Shown: piece by piece, positions 7,357 through 16,828 of the stretch
How positions within the stretch are numbered: the first letter of the stretch is position 1
Layout of the letters: each line of letters starts with the position of its first letter
Assembly (NCBI GenBank): GCA_035528905.1
Contig: DATKXU010000125.1
Span: 1-25,669, forward strand
Length of the DNA: 25,669 nt
Origin: DATKXU01 sp035528905
GTDB taxonomy: Bacteria > Armatimonadota > UBA5829 > DTJY01
Direction: 5' to 3'
The notes under the pieces: model-generated
Database searches by the model: none
The model's input: the letters and a program-made list of their open reading frames with translations, nothing else
Told to the model about the DNA's origin: nothing
Made by a program: the position numbers and the translations under genes

Positions 7357-7836
7357 ATGGATACCGCAACACGTGAAGAGATTGCAGAAAGACGCAGGCT
7401 GGCAAGTATGAGACTGCAGCAGTACGGGGAGCGGCGGGAGGCGTGGGCTGCAATGCATGGAGGGCTGAAGGAGTCTCATGGGCATTGCTGTCTGAGAAGA
7501 CTACAGGGACTCAAGTGTCTGAAGTATCACCAAAAGCGCTGCGAGGATTGTGACCGTGCTGAAGCGAATAGAGCCATATGGGATCACCCTACCATCTGGA
7601 TTAAAGGCGGAAAGCCGTACATGATCGTACTTCACCCCTACTATGTGCGCGACGACGAACTGAACCAATTGCAGCAGTTGTGCGGTTCGCGAGGATTAGT
7701 ATGCAATGTGCGTCCAAAGGAGGAGTCATTTTACCGCCCCGGTGGCACTTGGATGATCGAGATATCCCGTAAGGTCACCGCAGAAATTTCGGAAGAGGAT
7801 CGTCTGAAAGCCCTGACACTGATAACTAGTATCTGA
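7357..7836 (+). CDS. Hypothetical cysteine-rich protein, 159 residues
   Basis: I do not recognise this protein. The N-terminal third is helical and charged (residues 1-40). A Cys/His cluster follows: His41, His43, Cys44, Cys45, Cys54, His58, Cys62 and Cys65, the last two forming a CEDC knuckle, which suggests a zinc- or other metal-binding site. The C-terminal half looks alpha/beta (KPYMIVLHPYYV, later TWMIEISRKVTAE). It has an excellent ribosome binding site, AAAGGAGGACTGAAATG. It lies between the ApgM gene and tilS with a repeat upstream, and its codon use looks less GC-rich than the flanking housekeeping genes, consistent with an accessory insertion. Function unknown. Confidence 0.7.
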   Translation: MDTATREEIAERRRLASMRLQQYGERREAWAAMHGGLKESHGHCCLRRLQGLKCLKYHQKRCEDCDRAEANRAIWDHPTIWIKGGKPYMIVLHPYYVRDDELNQLQQLCGSRGLVCNVRPKEESFYRPGGTWMIEISRKVTAEISEEDRLKALTLITSI

Positions 7837-7882
7837 AAATCAGGTACTAGGGTGGCAATCGCGCGTATCATGGATTACGCCA

Positions 7883-9280
7883 ATGTCTGATTCTCTGATC
7901 CAGGCCATGCTATCAACCATCCGCCGATTCTCCATGGTGGAGAAAGGCGAGAAAGTCCTAGTCGCCGTGTCCGGCGGCCCGGATTCGGTCGCGCTGCTCC
8001 ACGCCCTCTGGTCTGTCCGCAATGAGCTTGGAATCAGCCTCCACGTTGCCCACTTGAACCACTCCTTCCGCGGCAGGGAGTCCGATCTGGACGCCGAGTA
8101 CGTCTGCGGGCTCGCCGCGAACCTTTCTCTCGATTGGACAGTCGAAAAGATAGACGTCCCGCAGATTCAGAGGTCTCTGCGCCTCTCGCCGGAGGAAGCT
8201 GCGCGCCTCGTGCGGTATGAGTTTCTCGAGCGAGTGGCTGCGGATGTCCACGCGGATCGCATCGCACTCGCGCACACGGCGGACGACCAGGTCGAGACGG
8301 TCCTGCTCAATGTGCTTCGCGGGACCGGCGTGGATGGGCTTTCCGGCATGCCGCCGGTGCGCGGGAAGATTATCAGACCGCTGATCTCAATCCGCCGGTC
8401 GGAGGTCGAGGATTACGTCGAGCGAAACAGTCTCCATCCGAGGGTTGATGCCACGAACCTGCTGCCGATGTACACCCGGAACAGACTGCGGCTCGAACTG
8501 CTGCCTCTCCTGCGGCGTGAGTTCAACCCGGAGATAGATGCGGCTCTCCTGCGCCTTATGGAACTGGCGCGGGAGGATACAGCGTATCTAAATATGGGTT
8601 CCAAAGAGGCGCTGGGCCGGCTCACGATCAGCCGGGAGGAAGGCGCCATCTCTCTGGATCTGTCTGGACTACTATCGTGCCCGCTCGCGATCCGTCGCCG
8701 CCTGATACGCGAGGCGGTCAGGACGGTGAGAGGCGAGCTTGCGGATGTCGGCTTTACGCATGTAGAGGAGTTGCTGCGGCTTCTGGGCACCGGCTCGGAT
8801 TTCAAGTATGAGCTGCCCGGCGGTACGTTCGTAGAGCGCACTCGCCAGGCTTTGGCTTTCCTATTTAGCAGGCCGCTCGAACTGCCGATCATATATTGTT
8901 ACGAACTGGCGGTCCCAGGAGAAACGCGTGTCCCGGAGATCGAGGCCACGCTGGAGGCCGAGGTCGGCCTGACTCCGGTAGAGCCGTTTCGCCCGCCTGG
9001 GAGCATGGAAGTCGTGTTAGACGGCGAGTCCATCGTGGGCAAACTTAGAGTGCGGAACTGGCAGCCGGGCGATCGGATTCGGCCGCTCGGGCTGAGAGGG
9101 TCGAAGAAAGTGCAGGACATCTTCGTGGACGCGAAGATTCCGCGCGCCGCTCGGCACAGGGTTCCGCTGATAGCGGATGACGAGAAAGTTGTCTGGGTAG
9201 CGGGCCTTGCGCTGTCCGAACTTGTGAAAGTGACCGGGGCGACCCGGCAGTTTGTCCAGCTCAGGGCTGTGCGCGCCTGA
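7883..9280 (+). CDS. tilS: tRNA(Ile)-lysidine synthetase
   Basis: The 465-residue enzyme attaches lysine to C34 of the CAU anticodon of tRNA-Ile, so that AUA rather than AUG is read. The N-terminal PP-loop ATPase motif SGGPDS is at residues 30-35, with HLNHSFRGRESD and HTADDQVETVLLNVLRGTG (from residue 131) following as in all TilS proteins. The C-terminal TilS_C domain is recognisable in VRNWQPGDRIRPLGLRGSKK and VPLIADDEKVVWVAGL. ATG at 7883 gives a family-like N-terminus, though the Shine-Dalgarno site is poor. It is followed by ftsH after 73 bases, a widely conserved neighbourhood. Confidence 0.97.
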   Translation: MSDSLIQAMLSTIRRFSMVEKGEKVLVAVSGGPDSVALLHALWSVRNELGISLHVAHLNHSFRGRESDLDAEYVCGLAANLSLDWTVEKIDVPQIQRSLRLSPEEAARLVRYEFLERVAADVHADRIALAHTADDQVETVLLNVLRGTGVDGLSGMPPVRGKIIRPLISIRRSEVEDYVERNSLHPRVDATNLLPMYTRNRLRLELLPLLRREFNPEIDAALLRLMELAREDTAYLNMGSKEALGRLTISREEGAISLDLSGLLSCPLAIRRRLIREAVRTVRGELADVGFTHVEELLRLLGTGSDFKYELPGGTFVERTRQALAFLFSRPLELPIIYCYELAVPGETRVPEIEATLEAEVGLTPVEPFRPPGSMEVVLDGESIVGKLRVRNWQPGDRIRPLGLRGSKKVQDIFVDAKIPRAARHRVPLIADDEKVVWVAGLALSELVKVTGATRQFVQLRAVRA

Positions 9281-9282
9281 GC

Positions 9283-9312
9283 TTGCAGGTGCGCCTTGTC
9301 GTGTGGTATAAT
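9283..9312 (+). promoter_or_regulatory. Possible sigma70 promoter for ftsH
   Basis: A perfect TATAAT (9307-9312) lies 18 bases after TTGCAG (9283-9288), which matches only the first three bases of the -35 consensus. The start of transcription would be near 9319, giving a leader of about 35 bases before the TTG start of ftsH. It would let ftsH be expressed independently of tilS. Confidence 0.5.
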
Positions 9313-9353
9313 GTTGCATCCTCCGAAGAGAAGTTACAGAAGGAGCACAGCAC

Positions 9354-11273
<1,920 letters not shown>

Positions 11274-11303
11274 GCGCGCGAGCGAGCCGGTTAGCAGTCG
11301 ACT

Positions 11304-11340
11304 AATTAAGCGGCCATCCGCAATAGGTGGCCGCTTAATT
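11304..11340. terminator. Intrinsic terminator after ftsH
   Basis: AATTAAGCGGCCA (11304-11316) and TGGCCGCTTAATT (11328-11340) form a perfect 13-base stem, extendable in RNA by a U-G and a C-G pair, closing a 7-base loop. The AT-rich foot gives TTAATTT on the downstream side and AAATTAA-like sequence on the other, so it could terminate in both directions. It lies 30 bases after the ftsH stop. Confidence 0.8.
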
Positions 11341-11407
11341 TAGTGTTCCCCGCACAGCAGCTTGCCGGGCGAGCAGAAATGGGGTGATGGGGCACTGGAT
11401 GCGCCCA

Positions 11408-11434
11408 CTACTCCAATACTCCAGTACCCCTTTG
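11408..11434 (+). repeat. Low-complexity tract (ACTCCAATACTCCAGTACCCC)
   Basis: Near-repeated ACTCCA / ACTCCAG / GTACCCC words occupy the spacer before ftcD. They resemble the complement of the TATGGGAG tract after purC and are part of the same low-complexity spacer phenomenon. The remaining bases between the terminator and ftcD show nothing recognisable. Confidence 0.5.
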
Positions 11435-11450
11435 GCGGTCTGAACTTACG

Positions 11451-12341
11451 ATGAATCCTATCATCCAATGCGTGCCGAACTTCAGCGAGGGTAAGAACCC
11501 GCGTACGGTTGAGGCGATTGTGGATGCCGCTCGGCGGGCATCTGGGGCGCGGCTCGTTGACTACTCGTTCGACCCGGACCACAACCGGTTGGTGGTCACG
11601 CTGCTGGGCGGCCCTGAGGAGATACGGCAGGCTGCGTTCGCCTCGGCTGAGACGGCGGTGGACCTCATTGACATGCGCGGGCATACAGGGGCCCACCCCA
11701 GGATCGGCGCTGTGGACGTGGTTCCTCTAGTGCCCGTCCGTGGGATAACGATGCGCGAGTGCGTAGACCTGTCATACGAAGTCGGAAGGGATATCGCGGA
11801 GAAGCTGTGCATCCCTGTCTATTTCTACGAACGCTCTGCCGTCCTTTCTCATCGGACGAACCTGGCGGACATCCGGAGGGGCGGCTATGAGCGCCTGTGC
11901 ACAAGTGGTTTGGAGGGCGACCGCGCGCCGGATTTGGGCCCCTGCCGGGTCCATCCAACGGCCGGCGCCACGGTGGTCGGTGCGCGCGGCCCGCTTGTCG
12001 CATACAACGTCAACCTCGACAGTCGGGATATGGAGGTCGCTCAAGCGATAGTGCGGAAGATACGCAGCGGCGAGGCCGGTCTTCAGGGCGTGAAGTCAAT
12101 GAGCGTGTGGCTTGCCGCAAAGTCGAAGGCTCAGGTTTCCATGAACATTACAAAGCCCGACGCCACGACCATACGTGATGTGTATCGTTTTGTAGCAGGT
12201 GAGGCCCGGAAACTTGATGTTGCGGTAGCCGAAAGCGAGATCATCGGAGTAGTTCCGGGAAAGTATCTCGACGGTACGTCCCCTGAGGAACTGAAAGCAA
12301 CCCATTTCAAGGAGAGCCAGGTGCTCGATGCCTGGCTATGA
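11451..12341 (+). CDS. ftcD: Glutamate formimidoyltransferase (formiminotransferase domain only)
   Basis: The 296-residue protein matches the formiminotransferase half of FTCD, which moves the formimino group between formiminoglutamate and tetrahydrofolate, usually in histidine breakdown. It begins NPIIQCVPNFSEGKNP, has GHTGAHPRIGAVDVVPLVPV with His82 at the known catalytic histidine position, and NVNLDSRDMEVAQAIVRKIR in the second subdomain. The cyclodeaminase half is absent, as in many bacterial stand-alone versions. No histidine-utilisation genes are present in the window, so the link could instead be to one-carbon metabolism. ATG at 11451 fits the family N-terminus; the Shine-Dalgarno site is weak. 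Confidence 0.93.
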   Translation: MNPIIQCVPNFSEGKNPRTVEAIVDAARRASGARLVDYSFDPDHNRLVVTLLGGPEEIRQAAFASAETAVDLIDMRGHTGAHPRIGAVDVVPLVPVRGITMRECVDLSYEVGRDIAEKLCIPVYFYERSAVLSHRTNLADIRRGGYERLCTSGLEGDRAPDLGPCRVHPTAGATVVGARGPLVAYNVNLDSRDMEVAQAIVRKIRSGEAGLQGVKSMSVWLAAKSKAQVSMNITKPDATTIRDVYRFVAGEARKLDVAVAESEIIGVVPGKYLDGTSPEELKATHFKESQVLDAWL

Positions 12342-12614
12342 CAGCCCCCGGTTTTTCTCACGGCGAAAAGGAGAACAGGTTTCCGCCATAGAATGAAGGG
12401 GTTGCATGCGGCGCAGGTTTCCGTCGGAGGATGGCGGATAGAGAAGCGGTTCGGCGCAAACTTTCGCCGGGGTTTTGCCGTCAAACAGTTGGGGGATGCT
12501 GTTTGAATGTGTGGGGATGCGGGGAATTCCTTCGGATGCAGAAGTCAAGTGCTGGCGCGCGCCGATAGGCAACCCGCGTTCATCGTCCGGTGAAGACCGG
12601 AGGTGTTTGCCGCT
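12342..12614. other. Spacer with two hairpins before the TPR gene
   Basis: This 273-base spacer has no convincing gene. It holds a direct repeat CAGTTTCCG-like word (CAGGTTTCCG at 12376-12385 and 12414-12423), an 8-base inverted repeat TCAAACAG/CTGTTTGA (12481-12488 and 12499-12506) with a 10-base loop, and CCGGT-GAAG-ACCGG (12587-12600), whose right arm overlaps the GGAGG site of the next gene. No T-tract and no recognised riboswitch core was found. Confidence 0.5.
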
Positions 12615-13406
12615 ATGGTGGAGGAGAAAAAGAGGGTCGGCAGGCGCAGGAAATCCGCCGAAGTGTGTTTGGAGCGAGCGGCGAAGTTCGAGCAGGACGG
12701 GCTCTTCCTGGAGGCTATCGGCGAGCTCGAAAAAGCCGTGCACGTCGCTGACGACAAGGTTCACGTATACAAGGAACTCGCCGAGTTGTACCGAAGCCAG
12801 CGGCTGGTGGATAACGCGATTCTGGCGATCAAGAAGGCTGTGAAGCTGAAGCCCGACGACATGCAGGCGCGCGAGATGCTGCTCGAGATACTGCTCGAAG
12901 TCGGCAGATTCGATGACGTCATCCGCGAGGCCCAGCAGCTCCTTCGCGCAAGCCCGCGGAGTCTGAGCGCGAGAGACGTGTTGAGCATCGCCTACCTCCA
13001 GAAGGGAATGTTGGAAAGAGCGCTTCAGGTCACAAACGAACTGATCCGTCTCGATCCCTCTTCTCCAGTGAACCATTTCAAGAAGGCAGTGCTGTATCAG
13101 CAGAAGGGCGATATCGGCAGTGCGATCCAGGAGTTCAGCCGCGTGCTCGAAATGCAGCCCGACTCCGAAATGGCCCAGGATGCAGAGCGGGCGTTGGAGA
13201 CTTTGGATTCCTATCAACTGCGCAATATCGTGATGCTGGCGGTGGAGGATTACATCTTCCGCGCGAAGCTCATACGCGATCCCGAATCGGCCGCACTGGA
13301 ACGCGGCTATTACCTCAGCGAAGCCGGTGTGGCCGCCCTGAGACAAATCCAGTTCGACGAGCTGCCGGATATCTACGCAGAGTGGAAGCAGAGATACTAT
13401 CACTAG
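12615..13406 (+). CDS. Tetratricopeptide repeat protein
   Basis: The 263-residue protein consists of about five TPR-like helical hairpins over residues 10-190 (for example AIGELEKAVHVADDKVHVYKELAE, AILAIKKAVKLKPDD, ALQVTNELIRLDPSSPVN, AIQEFSRVLEMQPDSEM). TPRs usually act as protein-interaction scaffolds. Residues 195-263 form a non-repeat C-terminal region without a recognised domain. There is no signal peptide or membrane segment, so it is likely cytoplasmic. ATG at 12615 is chosen, 11 bases after GGAGG; a GTG at 12603 overlaps that site. The partner is unknown; the neighbours ftcD and folP suggest no specific link. Confidence 0.85.
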   Translation: MVEEKKRVGRRRKSAEVCLERAAKFEQDGLFLEAIGELEKAVHVADDKVHVYKELAELYRSQRLVDNAILAIKKAVKLKPDDMQAREMLLEILLEVGRFDDVIREAQQLLRASPRSLSARDVLSIAYLQKGMLERALQVTNELIRLDPSSPVNHFKKAVLYQQKGDIGSAIQEFSRVLEMQPDSEMAQDAERALETLDSYQLRNIVMLAVEDYIFRAKLIRDPESAALERGYYLSEAGVAALRQIQFDELPDIYAEWKQRYYH

Positions 13407-13411
13407 CATGT

Positions 13412-13447
13412 CTTCCTCTTGCTCGTACTCCTGCTCGTACTCGGAAT
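13412..13447 (+). repeat. Low-complexity GCTCGTACTC tract
   Basis: The decamer GCTCGTACTC occurs twice in near-tandem (TTGCTCGTACTCCTGCTCGTACTCGG region) immediately after the TPR gene. It is a short degenerate tandem repeat of the spacer type seen elsewhere in the window. Confidence 0.6.
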
Positions 13448-13470
13448 CCCCGGAGAGTAGTACCAATTCC

Positions 13471-13553
13471 GGGAAACTCCGATGTAAATCGGAGTATGGG
13501 AGGGCGAAGCTCCTGCTGAGCCGGTTCGACGGCAGCCTCATCCTCCCGGATAT
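13471..13553. repeat. REP-like palindromic element between the TPR gene and folP
   Basis: A perfect hairpin ACTCCGAT-GTAA-ATCGGAGT (13476-13495) is followed by a nested structure: GGGAGG (13498-13503) pairs with CCTCCC (13542-13547), and inside it GCCG-GTTCGA-CGGC (13520-13533) is extended by GCT/AGC. The GGGAGGGCGAAGCTCCTGC wording resembles a dispersed repeat type common in some bacterial genomes. It could terminate the TPR transcript, though no T-run follows. Confidence 0.6.
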
Positions 13554-13574
13554 TCACATCTGAAGTTGCCGGAT

Positions 13575-13618
13575 TTGGTGTAAGAGTTATGAGTAAGAAT
13601 ACGAGTAAGGGTATGGGT
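13575..13618 (+). repeat. Low-complexity GAGTAAG/GGGTATG tract at the folP start
   Basis: Degenerate GTAAGAG, TGAGTAAG, CGAGTAAG and GGTATGGGTATG words run directly into the folP start. The tract includes several in-frame ATG codons (13589, 13613), so it complicates the choice of translation start. It may have been added upstream of, or into, the original 5' end. Confidence 0.6.
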
Positions 13619-14851
13619 ATGAACAGGTTCAACGCTCGCGTCTTCAACACACGAGGGACCGCCGAGTTGGAAGCAGAAATGGCGAGGATAGGCTCCGAAG
13701 GGCCGGGAATCGCCAGGATGATCCACAAGGCGGTTCATTTTGTTGTCAAGGTGCACGGCGTTCGCGCGCCCGCAGCGCTCATTCTCAAAGAGGAGATGCT
13801 CGCGAAGGGCGGGGACGCCGCCATCCACCGCGACTGCCTCACGAATCGGATCGAGCGCTCCGACGTCCTCCTGATGGGCGCCGAAACGGTGTTCAACCAG
13901 GTCATCGCGAGTCTTCGGGAGCAGCCTTTCTCGCTTCCCGGGCTGGCTGACGAAATCGGCGCGGCGATCGAGGCTTACAAGAGGGCCGCGCCGCTCGTCC
14001 CTGCCGACGAAGGGCTTTCGGAGCGCCTTCGCCCGTTCTACTCCGCGCTTCGCGAGCGCACGCTGGTCATGGGGATACTGAACGTCACCCCCGATTCGTT
14101 CTCCGACGGCGGGCTCTACCGGGATACCGAGGCTGCAATAGAGCATGGCGTCCGAATGGTGGCTGATGGGGCGGATGTCATAGATGTCGGCGGGGAGTCC
14201 AGCCGTCCGGGCGCTGAGCCGGTAACGTTGGAGGAAGAGCTGTCCCGCGTGCTTCCGGTGATCCGCGCACTGGCGGAGCGAGTCGAGGCGCCTATCTCCA
14301 TAGACACCTATAAGCCCGAAGTCGCCCGTGCCGCTCTGGATGCTGGAGCGAGCATTATCAACGATATCACCGGCCTGGCCGATGCAGACGTGAGGGCGCT
14401 GGCCGCCGGGCGGAAAGTCCCGGCGGTCATCATGCACATGAAAGGCACTCCGCGGACCATGCAGGAGAATCCGGTCTACGAGGACCTCATCTCCGACATC
14501 ATGCGATTTCTCCGCGAGAAGGTAGAGCAGGCAGTGGATGCGGGGCTCCCGGAGGAGTTCCTCATAGTTGATCCCGGCATCGGCTTCGGCAAAACAGTCG
14601 AGCACAACCTGGAAATTATCCGCAAGCTCGGTGACTTCAAGTCCCTGGGCCTTCCAATCCTTATCGGCACATCGAGGAAAGCCTTTATCGGCAAAGTTCT
14701 CGGCGGCCTGGACCCGACCGAACGCCTCGAAGGCACCGCGTCGGCGGTTGCTCTCTCGATCGCGAATGGGGCAAACATCATCCGCGTCCACGATGTCAAG
14801 GAAATGGCCCGCGTTGCCCGGATGACGGATGCGGTGGTGCGTGTGGCGTAG
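13619..14851 (+). CDS. folP: Dihydropteroate synthase with N-terminal extension
   Basis: The enzyme joins dihydropterin pyrophosphate to p-aminobenzoate in folate synthesis. The TIM-barrel domain starts about residue 148 with MGILNVTPDSFSDGG, followed by DVGGESSRPGAEPVTLEEEL, ISIDTYKPEVARAALDAGA and DPGIGFGKTVEHN, ending with the RVHDV phosphate-binding histidine segment. The first 145 residues form an extra domain with HFVVKVHGVRAPAALILKEEM and IERSDVLLMGAE, seen in DHPS of several Gram-positive and deep-branching lineages. I place the start at ATG 13619 (410 residues), with AAGGG upstream. ATGs at 13589 and 13613 are possible, but the ten extra residues would be encoded by a low-complexity tract. 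Confidence 0.94.
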   Translation: MNRFNARVFNTRGTAELEAEMARIGSEGPGIARMIHKAVHFVVKVHGVRAPAALILKEEMLAKGGDAAIHRDCLTNRIERSDVLLMGAETVFNQVIASLREQPFSLPGLADEIGAAIEAYKRAAPLVPADEGLSERLRPFYSALRERTLVMGILNVTPDSFSDGGLYRDTEAAIEHGVRMVADGADVIDVGGESSRPGAEPVTLEEELSRVLPVIRALAERVEAPISIDTYKPEVARAALDAGASIINDITGLADADVRALAAGRKVPAVIMHMKGTPRTMQENPVYEDLISDIMRFLREKVEQAVDAGLPEEFLIVDPGIGFGKTVEHNLEIIRKLGDFKSLGLPILIGTSRKAFIGKVLGGLDPTERLEGTASAVALSIANGANIIRVHDVKEMARVARMTDAVVRVA

Positions 14852-14971
14852 GGGTTCGAGGTTTCGAGTTCCAGGTTTCAAGTTTCAGGTGTCCGCTGTG
14901 GCGTCTGCTGTCCGCGGTCCCGATTCACGAGTGGGATGGGTTCTCTGGATCCCTTGACCCCTGGATCCCTC
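14852..14971. repeat. Spacer of low-complexity tracts between folP and the kinase gene
   Basis: This convergent spacer holds GGTTTCGAGTTCCAGGTTTC-type words (14853-14887), GTCCGCTGTGGCGTCTGCTG words (14890-14917), and GGATCCCTTGACCCCTGGAT (14947-14966). The 16-mer GACCCCTGGATCCCTC (14956-14971) recurs exactly at 21494-21509 after leuS. Its last bases overlap the kinase stop codon. No terminator hairpin was seen for either convergent gene. Confidence 0.6.
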
Positions 14972-16625
14972 ATTTTGGGAACACGACCGTCGCGGTGATG
15001 TGATGGCCGTCGCCTTCAAGGGTGAATCTGCCGTGGAGGTCGTCTCGGACCAGGTTCTCCACGATCTGAAGCCCCAGGTTTCGATTCCTGCGCAGATCGA
15101 ATCCCTTGGGGAGGGGCATACCGTTGTTCACGACTTGAAGCTTGACGTGCCTTTCGTCTTCCGACAGGGCCACCTTGATCTCTCCCCGGTCTATGTCCTT
15201 GAACCCGTGCTCCGCTGCGTTCTGGATCAGCTCGTTGAGGATAAGGGCGACCGAAGTCGCCATCGCAGGCGGAAGCAGGATATCCGGCCCATGCAAGGAT
15301 GTCTGCACATGCTTCTCCGGCGATACCAGGCTCTGGCGGGTCGCAGTCAGGATGTTCTCCGCCACCTTCTTGATGCTCACCATGTCGAGCTCCTCCTGCG
15401 ACAGCACTTCGTGAACCGCCGCGATGCTGAGGATGCGGTTGATGCTCTCCTGAAGCACGTTCTCAACCGAATCGGTCTTGGCGTAGTGCATCTGCAGCCG
15501 GAGGAGGCTTGCGATGGTCTGGAGGTTATTCTTGACCCGGTGGTGCATTTCCTTGACGATGGCGGATTTCACCACCAGCTTTGCGTTTTCGATCGCGATT
15601 GCCGCGTGACTCCCGATCGCCGTCAGGACGCCGATCTCCTCGTTTGTGAATATGCGAGGTCTGTCCGTGTAGCAGTTCAGGACTCCGATGGGCTTGTCAC
15701 GCAGGCGGAGCGGCACGCAGATCAGCGAGCAAAGGCCCTCCCTGCGTGCTATGTCGGGGTACCGGTATCCGGCAGTGTTCTTCACATCCAGCACGGCGAT
15801 GGGGCGTCCCTCGGTGATCGCCTTGCCCGCCAGGCTTTCTCCCAGCTTCAGATTCGGCTTTCGGACGTATTCCCGGCTGCTGCTCTGGGTTGCCCGGATG
15901 ACCAGCTCCTGCTTCTCCTCATCGAGCAGCATCACCGTCACGATCTTGAATTTCATGCTCTCCGCAGTCATGGCCACGATGAGGTCTAGGATTTCGTCCA
16001 GGTACATGCCCGATGTGATAGAACGGCTCACCTCCGAGAGTGTGGAGAGCTGCGAGACCCGCGTCTCCATGCGCAGGTACATCCGCCGACTGTGGATCGC
16101 ATTCGCCACCTGCTCTGCGATATGGTCCATGAGCCGGATCTGGTTCTCCGTGTACTCGTGAGGCGGGTTGGTCCGGATGTTGATAACCCCGATGAGCTGG
16201 TCGCCTGTTATGAGGGGAACCGAGAGCATTGACTCGAACCGGTCATCCTGGAGCTCGGCGAAGGCTTTGTATCGGGAGTCGCGGAATGCTTCTCTATCGA
16301 GGGCGACGTGCTTGCGCTCCTTGGCGACCCAGCCGGTGATGCCCTCGCCGACCTTCAGCCGGATCTTTCCTATTAAGTCCTTGTCCGGGCCTTTAGCGGC
16401 GCTCAAGACCAGCTCTTGGCCGGACTCGTTCAGCAGGTAAATGAAACACGTGTCGGTCTTTGTCACCTGGACGGCTATGTCCGCGACGACCTCCAGCAGC
16501 TCCTCAGGATCGGGTGACGAGCCGATGGCCTGGCCCAGCTTGCGCAGGACCTCGACCTCGGTGTCCTTCTCGGCCAGGGCCTCTTCCAACCGTCGAAATG
16601 CCGGTCTGTTTGTACTGCACTTCAT
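14970..16625 (-). CDS. Cytosolic GAF-GAF sensor histidine kinase (HisKA_2/HWE-type, PdtaS-like)
   Basis: The 551-residue protein has a short coiled coil (residues 8-32), two GAF-type sensor domains (about 35-180 and 195-350), a HisKA_2 dimerisation domain with EMHHRVKNNLQTIASLLRLQ (phosphoacceptor at His361 or His362), and a C-terminal ATPase domain with the N-box LNELIQNAAEHGF and a NRNLGLQIVENLV glycine region. No membrane segment is present, so it senses a cytoplasmic signal. Such kinases pair with ANTAR response regulators in the PdtaS/PdtaR arrangement, and an ANTAR gene heads this operon. The start ATG overlaps the preceding stop as ATGA (16622-16625), indicating translational coupling. 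Confidence 0.92.
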   Translation of the reverse strand: MKCSTNRPAFRRLEEALAEKDTEVEVLRKLGQAIGSSPDPEELLEVVADIAVQVTKTDTCFIYLLNESGQELVLSAAKGPDKDLIGKIRLKVGEGITGWVAKERKHVALDREAFRDSRYKAFAELQDDRFESMLSVPLITGDQLIGVINIRTNPPHEYTENQIRLMDHIAEQVANAIHSRRMYLRMETRVSQLSTLSEVSRSITSGMYLDEILDLIVAMTAESMKFKIVTVMLLDEEKQELVIRATQSSSREYVRKPNLKLGESLAGKAITEGRPIAVLDVKNTAGYRYPDIARREGLCSLICVPLRLRDKPIGVLNCYTDRPRIFTNEEIGVLTAIGSHAAIAIENAKLVVKSAIVKEMHHRVKNNLQTIASLLRLQMHYAKTDSVENVLQESINRILSIAAVHEVLSQEELDMVSIKKVAENILTATRQSLVSPEKHVQTSLHGPDILLPPAMATSVALILNELIQNAAEHGFKDIDRGEIKVALSEDERHVKLQVVNNGMPLPKGFDLRRNRNLGLQIVENLVRDDLHGRFTLEGDGHHITATVVFPK

Positions 16626-16828
16626 GACGTCCGCACAGCCGCCTGCGGCTCAGGGTAGCTGAGGTATTCGATAATCTCGCTCTCCCGGCGCTGGAGTTCG
16701 ATAAGGATAGGTTCGGACATAGCCTTGTATTCCGACGGGCTGTGAGTCTTCCTGGCCTTCTCCAAGATCAACTCCAGGTTTCTAGCGGCCTCTTTTGCCT
16801 TCTGCAACTGCTCGTCATTCTTGATCAT
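16622..16828 (-). CDS. Small helical protein, 68 residues, resembling the N-terminal part of HigA-like antitoxins
   Basis: The product begins MIKNDEQLQKAKEAARNLEL and appears entirely helical and charged up to EIIEYL, then a short tail. The MIKNxxQ..KA start with a two-helix hairpin is similar to the region that precedes the helix-turn-helix in some HigA-like antitoxins, but no helix-turn-helix follows here. It overlaps the upstream nucleotidyltransferase gene by 14 bases and the downstream kinase by 4, so it is certainly translated in a coupled series if the operon is real. It could be a partner or inhibitor of the upstream protein; that is inference. Confidence 0.7.
   Translation of the reverse strand: MIKNDEQLQKAKEAARNLELILEKARKTHSPSEYKAMSEPILIELQRRESEIIEYLSYPEPQAAVRTS

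Noticed and set aside
12393..12506. 37-codon plus-strand ORF in the ftcD-TPR spacer
   Set aside because: No ribosome binding site, and it runs through direct-repeat and hairpin sequence; it appears to be a chance frame.
12342..12614. Possible riboswitch in the long leader of the TPR gene
   Set aside because: I compared it mentally with cyclic-di-GMP, TPP, cobalamin, glycine and SAM cores and saw no matching conserved core; only simple hairpins are present.
12481..13533. ANTAR target (paired hexaloop hairpins with A1 and G4)
   Set aside because: Hairpins at 12481, 12587, 13476 and 13520 do not show two adjacent hexaloops with the required A and G positions.
13520..13536. GGTTCGA as part of a tRNA T-loop
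   Set aside because: No acceptor stem, anticodon arm or CCA-side pairing surrounds it; it is the loop of a repeat hairpin.
12336..13541. 401-codon minus-strand frame opposite the TPR gene
   Set aside because: The plus-strand protein has regular TPR periodicity; the antisense frame runs through spacer repeats and shows no domain.
13538..14881. 447-codon minus-strand frame opposite folP
   Set aside because: Fully antisense to dihydropteroate synthase, with biased Arg/Asp/His composition and no recognised domain.
15000..15989. 329-codon plus-strand frame within the kinase gene
   Set aside because: The minus strand here encodes clear GAF, HisKA_2 and ATPase motifs; this frame is its mirror.
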